Shown: in pieces, positions 9,897 to 17,942 of the stretch
How positions within the stretch are numbered: the first letter of the stretch is position 1
Layout: every line of letters begins with the position of its first letter
NCBI RefSeq assembly: GCF_019038595.1
Contig: NZ_JAHOPF010000005.1
Span: 1-64,000, forward strand
DNA from: Kaistella soli
Lineage (GTDB): Bacteria > Bacteroidota > Bacteroidia > Flavobacteriales > Weeksellaceae
Length of the DNA stretch: 64,000 bases
Reading direction: 5' to 3'
Notes under the pieces: model-generated
What the model was told of the DNA's origin: nothing
Seen by the model: the letters and a program-made list of their open reading frames with translations, nothing else
The model's database searches: none
Position numbers and translations under genes: made by a program

Positions 9897-10085
9897 TTAA
9901 GATGGGTTTAATTCTGTGATATATCTGGGAGATAAGTTCTTTTGGTTTATCTTCCAAGTCTTCTGAATATCCATGCTTGCCACTTTGATTTTTTCTGTTC
10001 CCAATCTGCGATTCACATACTCCATGACCTGTAATAACCGTTTGTGCTTATCAAAATTATCTATTTCAAATAAGCTGGTCTTTCA
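9897..10085 (-). pseudogene. umuC: Decayed 3' end of umuC (Y-family DNA polymerase V)
   Basis: On the minus strand from 10079 to the stop at 9897-9899 a 60-residue reading frame gives TSLFEIDNFDKHKRL followed by VMEYVNRRLGTEKIKVAS and WKINQKNLSPRYITELNPS. This matches the C-terminal DUF4113-type tail of UmuC proteins (NxRxGxxxIxxAS, W.M.Q..LSPRYTT). Immediately upstream, VPETE is followed by an in-frame TGA where coding sequence would be expected, and other frames are broken. Only the tail of the gene survives. The remainder of umuC is absent, so this is a remnant and not a functional polymerase. Confidence 0.75.
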
Positions 10086-10493
10086 CTCAGTTTCAGGAAC
10101 AAAACTATGTTAGTTTTATATCGGAAGTATGAGAGATAAATATGGTATAAAGGCCTTTAGAGCGGGTTGGGACAGGTCTATTGCCCAATTAATAGAAGGG
10201 TATGCTAGAGTAAGAGTAATTGATTTGCTGTACGCATTTAATCATGCTTAAACCGGTGTCGCATTAATATGCCAAAATTAATGAAACGTTACATTACTTT
10301 TCTACAACAGAAATAGATGCAAAAATATTTTTTTGTAGGTTTTTATCGGAGACTTGCTGTACCCTAGCAACGAATATTATGACAAATATAAGCAATTCAT
10401 AAATCACTGATAATCAACAGCAGTAATTTTGTTTATTACAAACTATTATTACAATTATTGAATAACCAATTGATTATCAATATGTATTTGTGG
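10086..10493. other. Intergenic debris with one weak 40-codon ORF
   Basis: There are about 400 bases here without a recognised gene. A 40-codon plus-strand ORF runs 10129-10251 (starts MRDKYGIKAFRAGWDRS). It resembles no family I know and could be a gene fragment. The rest is AT-rich with no repeat or RNA that I can support. Confidence 0.35.
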
Positions 10494-10508
10494 TCCCTCC
10501 AACTCCAC
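10494..10508 (+). other. ssrA (tmRNA) 3'-end-like sequence, possible attachment-site remnant
   Basis: TCCCTCCAACTCCAC resembles the 3' T-arm/acceptor end of bacterial tmRNA. It is followed within 20 bases by a strong terminator hairpin, as at the end of a real RNA gene. No upstream tmRNA body is visible here, so it would be a duplicated 3' fragment such as an integrated element leaves behind. Similarity is short and judged by eye. Confidence 0.3.
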
Positions 10509-10522
10509 ATCATCTTTAAATA

Positions 10523-10550
10523 ACCACCTGTAAAACCGGTGGTTTTTTTT
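10523..10550 (+). terminator. Rho-independent terminator
   Basis: ACCACC, a short loop and GGTGGT form a stem followed by eight or more T on the plus strand. No plus-strand protein gene precedes it, which fits an RNA gene fragment upstream. Confidence 0.65.
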
Positions 10551-10667
10551 TACCCCTGTTTCTGTTCCCACCTTGTTCTCACATATCAAAGTTTGATAGG
10601 CCCGATCGTGTATAATATTGTGCCTTACTCAACTTTTTATACCCGATAAGGTATATTATATATAATT

Positions 10668-10734
10668 TTCATACCTTGATTTTGTTCAAATAAAATCTTG
10701 ATGATCTGAACTCTGAAAATTTACTGGTTTTCAT
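10668..10734 (-). pseudogene. IS3-family transposase OrfA N-terminal remnant
   Basis: From the ATG at 10734 the minus strand reads MKTSKFSE. After one frame change it continues SQIIKILFEQNQGMK, the start of the helix-turn-helix OrfA of IS3-family elements (typically MKxSKFTExQIxxxLxExxxG). The frame is broken after eight codons and nothing of the DDE transposase follows. It is therefore an IS scar. Confidence 0.65.
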
Positions 10735-10922
10735 AGTCTTCCAAATGTAAAAACTATATTTTCAAATGTTCCTCTTTTTGGGGAAGATTACAGTTTGATG
10801 TCGATATCCAAAACCTGCTCCCATTCCGTAATGAAAATTCGCTCTAAAATTTTAAGTTGCAGATTTTTCCGTTTAAGTAATGGCAGCATAATCTTGATTA
10901 CTTGTTTTTATTAGTATAAATA

Positions 10923-11639
10923 TTAATTCAAAACTATTTTAGAATAATCAAAAAATAGATGAAAAATGGAAAATTGAGAGTTGTCTTTTTTCTTGTGTCC
11001 GGATAAATAACAACCATCAAAACCATTTTTGATTATGTGATTTTCCAGTGCTTTAGTGGTTTCGATAGCAGAATTTGAAGAAAGGTTTTGGTTTATTTTT
11101 TCAGATAGTATTAAATGAGTTAGAGAAGAATTTTCTATAAAACCTAATTGACCTTCAAAAGGCAATCTCAATTTTGTATAATTTCTCTCAGTAAATTTTT
11201 TTGTATCTTTTATATATTCTGCGACAGTAGAGGATGTAAATCTTTTACACTCAATTGCAAAATATGGTTTAGTTGTTTTGCCCCACGAATCTTTTTGCGC
11301 TTTATCTACAATATGGATGTCAATAGGGTCGTTATGCAGTTCATTGTCTACCAAACTAATATATTCCTCAGATACTTCTTTATTGGCTGTAAATCGCTCT
11401 GTTCTGATTTCTAATACACTGAGTTCTTTTTCTAAATAGTCGTCGACTAAACGGTTTCTTAAATAATCTTCTTTTTTTATTTTTCCAATTATCTTTTTTG
11501 ATAAATCATAAGTCACTTTATCTTTGATGATTTTATCATAACTATTAATCACACAAATCAAAATATCTTTAACACGTTTTTGAGTCAAAGATATTTTTTC
11601 TCGTCTGTTTTTAATAAAATTAGAGGCGTTTAAGTTCAT
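10923..11639 (-). CDS. PD-(D/E)XK-type nuclease, partner of DNA methyltransferase
   Basis: This 238-aa cytoplasmic protein has a Lys-rich N-terminal helical half and a nuclease-like centre. Asp107 in NDPIDIHIVD is followed by AIECKRF with Glu130 and Lys132, which gives the D...ExK pattern of restriction-fold endonucleases. Its start overlaps the stop of the upstream methyltransferase gene by 4 bp (11636-11639), so the pair is one translationally coupled cassette. I read it as the restriction subunit of a two-gene restriction-modification system. Target site and subtype cannot be told from sequence. It could alternatively be a helper subunit of a type IIG enzyme. GC content is lower than in the core genes, in line with acquisition by transfer. 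Confidence 0.7.
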   Translation of the reverse strand: MNLNASNFIKNRREKISLTQKRVKDILICVINSYDKIIKDKVTYDLSKKIIGKIKKEDYLRNRLVDDYLEKELSVLEIRTERFTANKEVSEEYISLVDNELHNDPIDIHIVDKAQKDSWGKTTKPYFAIECKRFTSSTVAEYIKDTKKFTERNYTKLRLPFEGQLGFIENSSLTHLILSEKINQNLSSNSAIETTKALENHIIKNGFDGCYLSGHKKKDNSQFSIFHLFFDYSKIVLN

Positions 11640-14600
11640 TCAACAGATTTATTTAATTCATTTATTTCTGCTTCTTGTATTACTTTTTTAAATTCTGCTA
11701 CATCATACCACGCCATTGCTCTATGCCAACATTTATATTCGTTCGGTTTAATAATATAAAATGAATTGTCTTCGAACCCTTTAATATCCTTTTGAATAAA
11801 TAAATTTTTCTCGGGATTTTCTGTGTTAACTATTTCTGAAATACTTAAGCTATTTGCTAAAGTTTTTAAAACACTTTCAATATTTTTATTTTTAGAATAA
11901 ATAATAGATTCTTTTGGTTTCTCGTTTTTCATCACAAAGTTCATTGCAATAAAATGTTCCAAAGGATAAACCTCTACTTGAATATACTCATCTATATATA
12001 TATTTGAAAACTCATTTAGGTAAATTTCAGCATACTTTCTCAAAAAATCAATATCATCATTTACTTTATAAATGAATAAATCTTGTTTACTTTCTTGAAA
12101 CTGGTATCTTGAAACATTTAAAACATAATCTATCAAATCCTCTTCATATTCTTTAATATCATATATATCATTAATTATATCGTTAATATGGATTAATATA
12201 TTCTGATTTATTGGAGGGGTGTCTAAATTTTTTAAATTTATTGGTTTTAATTCAAATTCTTCCTCTTCCTTATTTGATTGATCTTCGTAAAACTGTTTTA
12301 TTGGTTCTAAAAAACTATTTACCAATGAAACTAATTTGTTGTTTGTATCATCATCGGTTTCAATTATCGGGAATGATAAATATTCATCTTCCCATTTGGT
12401 TTGTGGATGAGTTGCAACGCCCCAACCACCAGAAATGGAAAAAATATAATATGTATAAAATTTAGTAATTAATTTTGAATACAAAGTTATCAATTTTGTA
12501 TTATCCAAACTCGCAATGCCAAAAACACCTTTTACAAATACAGAAGGTTGTTGATTTAAGGAAATGGTTAAGTCCGTCCAATCAACTGCTTGTTCTTTAA
12601 AAAGTATTTTAGGTTTATCAAATTTTTCTATCTTCCTTCCTGCTTCTAAAAATAAGTCTTTTTCCTTAACGAAATTTTCTTTTTCATAAGTGAAAAATTT
12701 CTGCACTTTCTTATTTTCTATAAAAGGTAATCCTTGTAATTTAGGATATTTATTTTTCCTATTTCCTCTTAAAATACCTGAAGTTGCATAAAAATTTTTA
12801 TTGTCTATTAAATCTGTAATTTTATTATAATTTGTAAACCTTTTTAAAAAATGAAAATCTAAAGTGTTACCATATAATGCGACTTTAAACATCCAATCAT
12901 TTTCAATAAAATGTTTTTGAAGAATTTCTTTTTGATCAAACTTTTCAATAACTAACATCCTAAAATTCTTTAAAAAAGAATTTACTTTTAGACTATGATG
13001 TTTTACTATATTACTTAAGTGATTTGTATTCTCTGATAATCTAAAAAATATTATTGAGGTGGGGCTTTCCTGTGTTTCGAAGAGAGATTGTTTTACTGCG
13101 GATAAATCAAAAAATTTGTCTACGCAATAAGTATTTAATACCTCATTCTTGAATTTTTGTGTTGTTTTTGAAACATTATAAAACATTGTGCTGGTTAATA
13201 TTAGCGCACTATTTGTCTCATAATTCATAAAATCCTTTACTCTTAATAAAAAAGATTGTGCAATTTCATATCTACCAACCGTCTTCCCGTTGGATTTTAG
13301 CCATTTAGTGTGTACTAAATCATCTTTTTTACTTTTCCAAGGCGGGTTTCCAAGAATGAATTTCGGTTTTACTGTTTTAATTTTTTCTTCAAAATCGGCA
13401 GGTTCTAATCCATCTATATCATTTAATTTCCCAAAAAAATTGGAGTTAAAAAGATTTGTTTCTAGAAGTTTTGGAAAGAGATATTGATTAATATCCGCCG
13501 GATCCAAATAATCTAATAATGCGATATAAATGGAAAAACAAGTTACTTTTAATGCCTGTGGATTTATATCGATCCCGTAAAGATTGTTTTCTGCAAAACT
13601 TTTTATTTTTTCACTAAATAAATTTTTATCTGCATTTCCGTTCAGTTCAATTTCCTTTTCAATCATTCTTCGTAATGATTGTACTAGAAATATTCCGGAA
13701 CCCACTGCAACCTCAAAAATGGTGCAGTCTTCCGGTTTATTATATTTTAAAAATTCATCAACCGTATCTTTTAAAATATAATCTACTAAAAAAGATGGTG
13801 TATAAACCGCAGAATCTAATTTTCTTGTTTCTTCATTAATTAGAGATTCATAAATTCCCGAAATAACCTCTACTGGAATAATGGAGAAATCGAAAATTTC
13901 AAAATAAAATTCTTTATAATTACTATACAAAGAGCTTTCTCCATCAAATTCCCCTGCAAAAACATAAGATAGAAATTCCGAGTGATTTTCAGTTAAAATA
14001 AAATCTTCTTCCTTAAACAAAACACCGTTGAAACGGTCATTGAGTAATCTAAATAATTCATTTAGTCTTTCAGGTTCTCTAATAAGTTGGATGAAATTTT
14101 TGCGTCTTTCATTTGGGTTTAGAACGTCTCCAGGAATTAATTTATCATCAATTTTAACTTTTCTATCAATCAAATAGCGAATAAATATTAATCTTAAAAT
14201 TAATGAGTTTGCTTCGTTTTCATCTAGTGAATTATTATAGGTTAAATAGTTTCTAACTTCCTTAATATTACTAAATAAACGGTCATTTACCCTTTTTTTA
14301 TGATTTTTTCCTCTTTGGTTGTCTATGTATTTTTTTTGAAACCAATTCCAAGTTTTGCCACTTTCTAATTCCCAAAGATTGAAAAGTCTTTTTATTTCTT
14401 TTTCAGATAAATCTATTCTTTCAAGTGTGTTCTGTTTATTATCCTTAATGTAGTTTAAGGCATTGAAAATTTCAATTCCTGAATCTTTTATGATAAATAC
14501 TATTGATGTATTATCAAACGACCATACTTTTTTGTATAAATCATTTAAATCTCTATTTTTTTCTGTAAGGTCAAAAAATAAAATTAGGGGTTGGGAATTA

Positions 14601-14755
14601 AAAATGTAAACAGCATCTGGTAAAATTGATTCTATTTTCTGCCGAATATCTTTATGAAAATCAATAGCATAGGTGTTATTATCTCTATTTCTAAAGATAA
14701 CCTTTTCTTCCAAATTTAATTGAATTAAGAAATTATGTAATTGAGTTTTTTTCAA
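11636..14755 (-). CDS. N6-adenine DNA methyltransferase (Eco57I/type IIG-like)
   Basis: This 1039-aa protein has the layout of large N-6 DNA methylases. A ~300-residue N-terminal region is followed by YTPSFLVDYIL (about 316), SAM-binding motif I FEVAVGSGIFL (about 346-356), a YGIDINPQALKVTCFSIYIALL block, and catalytic motif IV NPPW (about 469-472). A long C-terminal half probably recognises DNA. Motif I departs from the usual DPACGSG by having EVAVGSG, but the GSG and the NPPW are kept. I see no clear PD-(D/E)XK in the N-terminal part, so cutting is probably done by the coupled nuclease gene downstream. The length and NPPW fit modification methylases of types IIG and I. The gene is AT-rich and sits between mobile-element scars. 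Confidence 0.85.
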   Translation of the reverse strand: MKKTQLHNFLIQLNLEEKVIFRNRDNNTYAIDFHKDIRQKIESILPDAVYIFNSQPLILFFDLTEKNRDLNDLYKKVWSFDNTSIVFIIKDSGIEIFNALNYIKDNKQNTLERIDLSEKEIKRLFNLWELESGKTWNWFQKKYIDNQRGKNHKKRVNDRLFSNIKEVRNYLTYNNSLDENEANSLILRLIFIRYLIDRKVKIDDKLIPGDVLNPNERRKNFIQLIREPERLNELFRLLNDRFNGVLFKEEDFILTENHSEFLSYVFAGEFDGESSLYSNYKEFYFEIFDFSIIPVEVISGIYESLINEETRKLDSAVYTPSFLVDYILKDTVDEFLKYNKPEDCTIFEVAVGSGIFLVQSLRRMIEKEIELNGNADKNLFSEKIKSFAENNLYGIDINPQALKVTCFSIYIALLDYLDPADINQYLFPKLLETNLFNSNFFGKLNDIDGLEPADFEEKIKTVKPKFILGNPPWKSKKDDLVHTKWLKSNGKTVGRYEIAQSFLLRVKDFMNYETNSALILTSTMFYNVSKTTQKFKNEVLNTYCVDKFFDLSAVKQSLFETQESPTSIIFFRLSENTNHLSNIVKHHSLKVNSFLKNFRMLVIEKFDQKEILQKHFIENDWMFKVALYGNTLDFHFLKRFTNYNKITDLIDNKNFYATSGILRGNRKNKYPKLQGLPFIENKKVQKFFTYEKENFVKEKDLFLEAGRKIEKFDKPKILFKEQAVDWTDLTISLNQQPSVFVKGVFGIASLDNTKLITLYSKLITKFYTYYIFSISGGWGVATHPQTKWEDEYLSFPIIETDDDTNNKLVSLVNSFLEPIKQFYEDQSNKEEEEFELKPINLKNLDTPPINQNILIHINDIINDIYDIKEYEEDLIDYVLNVSRYQFQESKQDLFIYKVNDDIDFLRKYAEIYLNEFSNIYIDEYIQVEVYPLEHFIAMNFVMKNEKPKESIIYSKNKNIESVLKTLANSLSISEIVNTENPEKNLFIQKDIKGFEDNSFYIIKPNEYKCWHRAMAWYDVAEFKKVIQEAEINELNKSVE

Positions 14756-15122
14756 GAAAAAATATTTTTACAAATCTAATATATTTAAGTCAATTTAAAA
14801 CTTAACATCATCCTCGAATTACGTAAAATACACTTTCTTAATAACCGTAGTATTCTTATCGGATACATAAACAACTAAATCAGTATTTCTTTAGCAAGAT
14901 GAGTCATATAAATAAAAGCTAATCTTTGAGGAAGAATAATTCCAAATGGATTTCGCTTTCCAATCCCTTCGTCCTCGCAAAATTGTTCCCAATCATAAGA
15001 AATCATCAGTAATATCAAGGAAAAAGTTATTGTATGATAAGTACTAATAGTGGAGAGCCTAGGTTATACCTGTGCCTTAATTCATAAAAAAACAATATTT
15101 AAAAACTTACATTATGTTTTCA
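14756..15122. other. Intergenic region between methyltransferase and XRE gene
   Basis: It contains the promoter side of the restriction-modification cassette and one short minus-strand ORF at 14875-15006, listed separately. I see nothing else that I can name. Confidence 0.4.
14875..15006 (-). CDS. Small hypothetical ORF (43 aa), probable gene fragment
   Basis: The frame runs MISYDWEQFCEDEGIGKRNPF ... PQRLAFIYMTHLAKEILI and ends with TAG. The composition is protein-like (balanced charge, Trp, aromatic residues), so it may be the surviving end of a larger gene. No family is recognised, no start signal is evident, and neighbouring frames are closed. It may equally be non-coding. Confidence 0.25.
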   Translation of the reverse strand: MISYDWEQFCEDEGIGKRNPFGIILPQRLAFIYMTHLAKEILI

Positions 15123-15158
15123 AAAAAAGGAGGCTGTCCAAAATGGCAGCCTCCTTTT
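15123..15158 (-). terminator. Rho-independent terminator of the XRE gene
   Basis: A 12-bp stem AAAAGGAGGCTG/CAGCCTCCTTTT starts 10 bases after the XRE stop. The A-run on the left reads as a T-run on the minus strand. Confidence 0.85.
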
Positions 15159-15168
15159 ATAGAATTCT

Positions 15169-15597
15169 TCACTCCCTCATCACCTTCCTCACCAACTCCT
15201 CAATCACCCTACTCTTCTCCCGTTCCGTTTCCAACAGTCGCTCATACAATCTCCTATTCTCCTCATAGGATTCCAGCAGTTTGTCTAGCGGATTGAATGT
15301 GGGTTGATAAATATCTGTCCTTAAAATCGCGATGCCATTATCATTCGTATTGAAGGTATTCGAAATAATATTAAAAAAAGCATCTTCCGAAAAATTCTTT
15401 AGTGCATCCAGAGGAATTTCTAGAGCTTTGGCAACAGGTTCCAGTTTGGTGTCTTCCAGTTCTTCGGCGTTTTCCAGCTGAGATACTTTTTGCTGGCTTA
15501 CGCCTAAAAGTTCGGCCAGAGTTTCCTGCTTCATACCGCGCATTTCCCTGATTCTTGAGATATTCCTCCCGATATGTTTGTGTGCTGTAGATTCCAT
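15169..15597 (-). CDS. XRE-family helix-turn-helix regulator
   Basis: This 142-aa DNA-binding protein has an N-terminal lambda-Cro/CI-type HTH at about residues 7-62 (IGRNISRIREMRGMKQETLAELLG, VSQQKVSQLENAEELE). The C-terminal third is a highly charged helix (LDKLLESYEENRRLYERLLETEREKSRVIEEL) that probably forms a coiled coil for dimerisation. It diverges from the sigma factor gene at 15743 across a 145-bp gap, so it may regulate both itself and the sigma-dCas12f operon. Proteins of this shape are common free-standing regulators in Flavobacteriia, so a link to the neighbour is inference. It has its own terminator. Confidence 0.85.
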   Translation of the reverse strand: MESTAHKHIGRNISRIREMRGMKQETLAELLGVSQQKVSQLENAEELEDTKLEPVAKALEIPLDALKNFSEDAFFNIISNTFNTNDNGIAILRTDIYQPTFNPLDKLLESYEENRRLYERLLETEREKSRVIEELVRKVMRE

Positions 15598-15742
15598 GGT
15601 AAAAGATTTAAAACAAAGATATAAAATTATTAACCATTATGACAGCCCGGTTTTTTACACCTCTATTTTGTATAATACACCAGACCGTGGTTCGGTACCG
15701 GCGCTTTTATGGCCAACTTGCTGAGCAATGTAGATAAAAACA

Positions 15743-16564
15743 ATGCCTATGAAAAAGACAGACGCTTTGCCCCGAAAGTTGACCGATCATCAGCTATACG
15801 CTTTGCTGAAAAAAGGCAATCCCTCCTCTTTGGAACAGGTTCATCTACGCTACAGAAGATTGCTGTTCTGGCTCGGAAAACAAATGCTTGAAGATGATTT
15901 CGCAGTCGAAACGCTCGTGCAGGATGCCTTCCTTAAACTCTGGCTGCACCGCGCCTCCATTGAAACCCCGGACCATGTGGTCTGCTTTTTAAAGTTGGTT
16001 CTGAAAAGGGATTGCATCTCATACTTTAATGCTCCTAAAAATAAATTCACCCGCTTAACCGCTTCCCTCGAAAGGTTTGAGAATTATCAGGATTATCTTG
16101 CCGGTTATGATCCTCAGCAGGACAAAGAACACCTCCTCACTCACGAATCTGATCAAAAAAAATTGGATGAAGTAAAGAGGGTTTTAAATCTACTGAATCC
16201 CAAAAGAAAACACCTGATTGAGCTTTGCCTTGAATATGGTTTTCACTACAAACCAATCGCAGAAGCAATGGGAAGCAGCGTGACAGGTATAAGCAATGAG
16301 GTGAGCAGAGCCATAGATGATCTCCGGAAAATCCTGAAAGAAAGTTCTTTTGACCAGACTCAGAAAAAAACGCACAGTGATCCCGGTCAGTCAGGTCAGC
16401 TCAGCAGTCAACAGCTCGAAATATTAAAAAGACGGTTTCAGCAGAGATCTTCTTTCACAGTGATTGCCCGCGAACTCCAACTTTCAGAAAAGGAAGTCCA
16501 CCGGGAATTCCTGATGGCCTATCAGCAGCTCCAAAATCAAAATACACCTGAAATAGCTTTTTGA
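15743..16564 (+). CDS. ECF-type RNA polymerase sigma factor linked to dCas12f
   Basis: This 273-aa protein has a sigma70 region-2 domain (about 15-95). Its core LVQDAFLKLW at 58-67 matches the DVFLKLW region that contacts RNA polymerase. A region-4 domain (about 138-197) includes the HTH HYKPIAEAMGSSVTGISNEVSRAI. Typical ECF factors end near residue 190-200. Here an extra ~75 residues follow, with a second helical, HTH-like stretch (SSQQLEILKRRFQQRSSFTVIARELQLSEKEVHREF, about 221-256). There is no anti-sigma factor gene nearby. Instead, the stop codon lies one base before the start of a nuclease-dead Cas12f gene. This indicates coupled synthesis and probably a complex in which the Cas12f-guide chooses the promoter. 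An in-frame ATG at 15749 is an alternative start. Confidence 0.88.
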   Translation: MPMKKTDALPRKLTDHQLYALLKKGNPSSLEQVHLRYRRLLFWLGKQMLEDDFAVETLVQDAFLKLWLHRASIETPDHVVCFLKLVLKRDCISYFNAPKNKFTRLTASLERFENYQDYLAGYDPQQDKEHLLTHESDQKKLDEVKRVLNLLNPKRKHLIELCLEYGFHYKPIAEAMGSSVTGISNEVSRAIDDLRKILKESSFDQTQKKTHSDPGQSGQLSSQQLEILKRRFQQRSSFTVIARELQLSEKEVHREFLMAYQQLQNQNTPEIAF

Positions 16565-16565
16565 G

Positions 16566-17660
16566 ATGGAAAAATCAACCATGACACTAACCAGAAAAAT
16601 TCAGCTGCTGATCGACCTTCCTGCAGCTGAACGGAACGCGATGTGGGAAAAACTCTATCGCTATCAGAACCGCTGTTTCCGGGCGGCAAATTTCATTGTT
16701 TCCCACTTGTACGTACAGGAAATGATCAAGGATTTCTTTTACTTCACTGAAGAAATCCAATATAAGCTCGCCGATGTGAAGAAAGATGAAATGGGATTGT
16801 TTAACCGTTCGAAAACAAACACAACGGCACGCATGGTTTTCGACCGCTTCAGGGGAGAGATCCCAACAGATATTCTGGGAAGCCTGAACAATACAATCCA
16901 GTCCAACTTTTCTAAAGACAGAGCCGACTACTGGCAGGGCTCAAAATCGTTAAGAAACTTTAAAAAAGACCTTCCCATACCGCTTCCGGTGAAATGCGTA
17001 ACCAAAATGCGGTATGATCCTGAAAAGAAAGCCTTTTGTTTTAATATGTTTGCTATTCCGGTGAAGACCTATTTAGGGAAAGATTTCTCTGATAAGCGGC
17101 TGATCATGGAACGGCTTTTAAGAAAAGAGATAAAGCTTTGTACCTCACAGGTCCAGCTGAAAGCCGGGAAAATATATTGGCTCGCCGTATTTGAATTTGA
17201 AAAAGAAAAACATCTGCTAAAACCTGAAATCATCGCAGAAGCTTCCCTGTCTCTGGAACATCCCATCGTAGCAAAAGCCAACAACGTAAGAATCAACATT
17301 GGCTCGAAAGAGGAGTTCTTATACCGCAGGCTGGCAATTCAGGCAGGTCAGAAAAGAATTCAGGCTGGCATCGCCTTCGCCCGTTCCGGACATGGAGCCA
17401 AACGCAAACAAAAGGCACTGTACAAAACAGAAAACCTGGAAAGCCGCTATGTAAGCCACCGGCTACATCTGTACAGCAGGAAGCTGATCGATTTCTGTAT
17501 TCAGCAACAGGCAGGCACATTGATTCTTAAAAATCAGGAGGATAAAATCGGCATTGCAAAAGAACAGGAATTCGTGCTCCGCAACTGGAGTTACTACGAC
17601 CTGCAGACCAAAATAAAATACAAAGCCGAAAAGGCAGGTATTGAACTGATCATCGGATAG
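16566..17660 (+). CDS. Nuclease-dead Cas12f/TnpB-like RNA-guided DNA-binding protein (dCas12f)
   Basis: This 364-aa protein shows clear Cas12f/TnpB likeness at its end: LRNWSYYDLQTKIKYKAEKAGIEL matches the conserved helix before the zinc finger of Cas12f. Catalysis is lost three times over. The RuvC-I strand (about 232-246, HPIVAKANNVRINIGS) has no Asp. The RuvC-II strand reads GTLILKNQED, with Lys322 where the Glu should be. The protein stops at ELIIG, just before the YTSQxCSxCG zinc finger and RuvC-III. The DNA- and RNA-binding front (about 1-225) and the linker helices (250-312) remain. It should therefore bind a guide and DNA without cutting. It starts one base after the ECF sigma gene, and three guide-like RNA modules follow its stop. 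Expected role: RNA-guided recruitment of sigma and RNA polymerase to chosen promoters. An in-frame Met at 16581 is an alternative start. Confidence 0.85.
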   Translation: MEKSTMTLTRKIQLLIDLPAAERNAMWEKLYRYQNRCFRAANFIVSHLYVQEMIKDFFYFTEEIQYKLADVKKDEMGLFNRSKTNTTARMVFDRFRGEIPTDILGSLNNTIQSNFSKDRADYWQGSKSLRNFKKDLPIPLPVKCVTKMRYDPEKKAFCFNMFAIPVKTYLGKDFSDKRLIMERLLRKEIKLCTSQVQLKAGKIYWLAVFEFEKEKHLLKPEIIAEASLSLEHPIVAKANNVRINIGSKEEFLYRRLAIQAGQKRIQAGIAFARSGHGAKRKQKALYKTENLESRYVSHRLHLYSRKLIDFCIQQQAGTLILKNQEDKIGIAKEQEFVLRNWSYYDLQTKIKYKAEKAGIELIIG

Positions 17661-17670
17661 CGGAAAAAAA

Positions 17671-17762
17671 TAACGAGGGTGCTTGTACACCCGCAGGGTG
17701 AGGTCATGAACACTCACTGAATGCTGAAGAGTATATACAACTGAGCGGTTTTCTTTTTGATG
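17671..17762 (+). ncRNA. Guide RNA module 1 (71-nt scaffold plus guide)
   Basis: The scaffold is 17671-17741, starting 10 bases after the dCas12f stop. It has three hairpins: GGGTG/CACCC (677-681/688-692), GTGAG/CTCAC (698-702/713-717), and ATGCT-GAAG-AGTAT (721-734). It ends in ATACAAC. The variable part begins at 17742 with TGAGCGGTTTTC and runs into T-rich sequence. The order scaffold-then-guide and the CAAC junction fit Cas12f/TnpB guide RNAs. The 3' end and guide length are inferred. Confidence 0.7.
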
Positions 17763-17828
17763 CAACAAAGGCAAGAATATGAATGTTTATTTCAGTTCAC
17801 CCGCTGTGGATAGGAAACAGATTAAAAA

Positions 17829-17920
17829 TAATGAGGGTGTTTGTACACCCGCAGGGTGAGGTCTTGAACACTCACTGAATACCCAAAGGTATATACAACG
17901 GGGCGGTTTTCTTTTTTTGC
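17829..17920 (+). ncRNA. Guide RNA module 2
   Basis: The scaffold is 17829-17899, the same length (71 nt) as module 1 with about ten substitutions. The third hairpin is ATACC-CAAA-GGTAT. Relative to module 1, one pair changes from U-A to C-G and another from G-U to A-U, so pairing is kept while sequence changes. The guide starts at 17900 with GGGGCGGTTTTC and then a long T-run. Homology to module 1 continues ~35 nt past the scaffold. Confidence 0.7.
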
Positions 17921-17942
17921 TATAAAGGCAGAATTTAGAATA

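Noticed and set aside
16566-17660. Active Cas12f or IS605-type TnpB nuclease
   Set aside because: RuvC-I Asp and RuvC-II Glu are missing, the zinc finger and RuvC-III are absent, and there is no TnpA or transposon ends.
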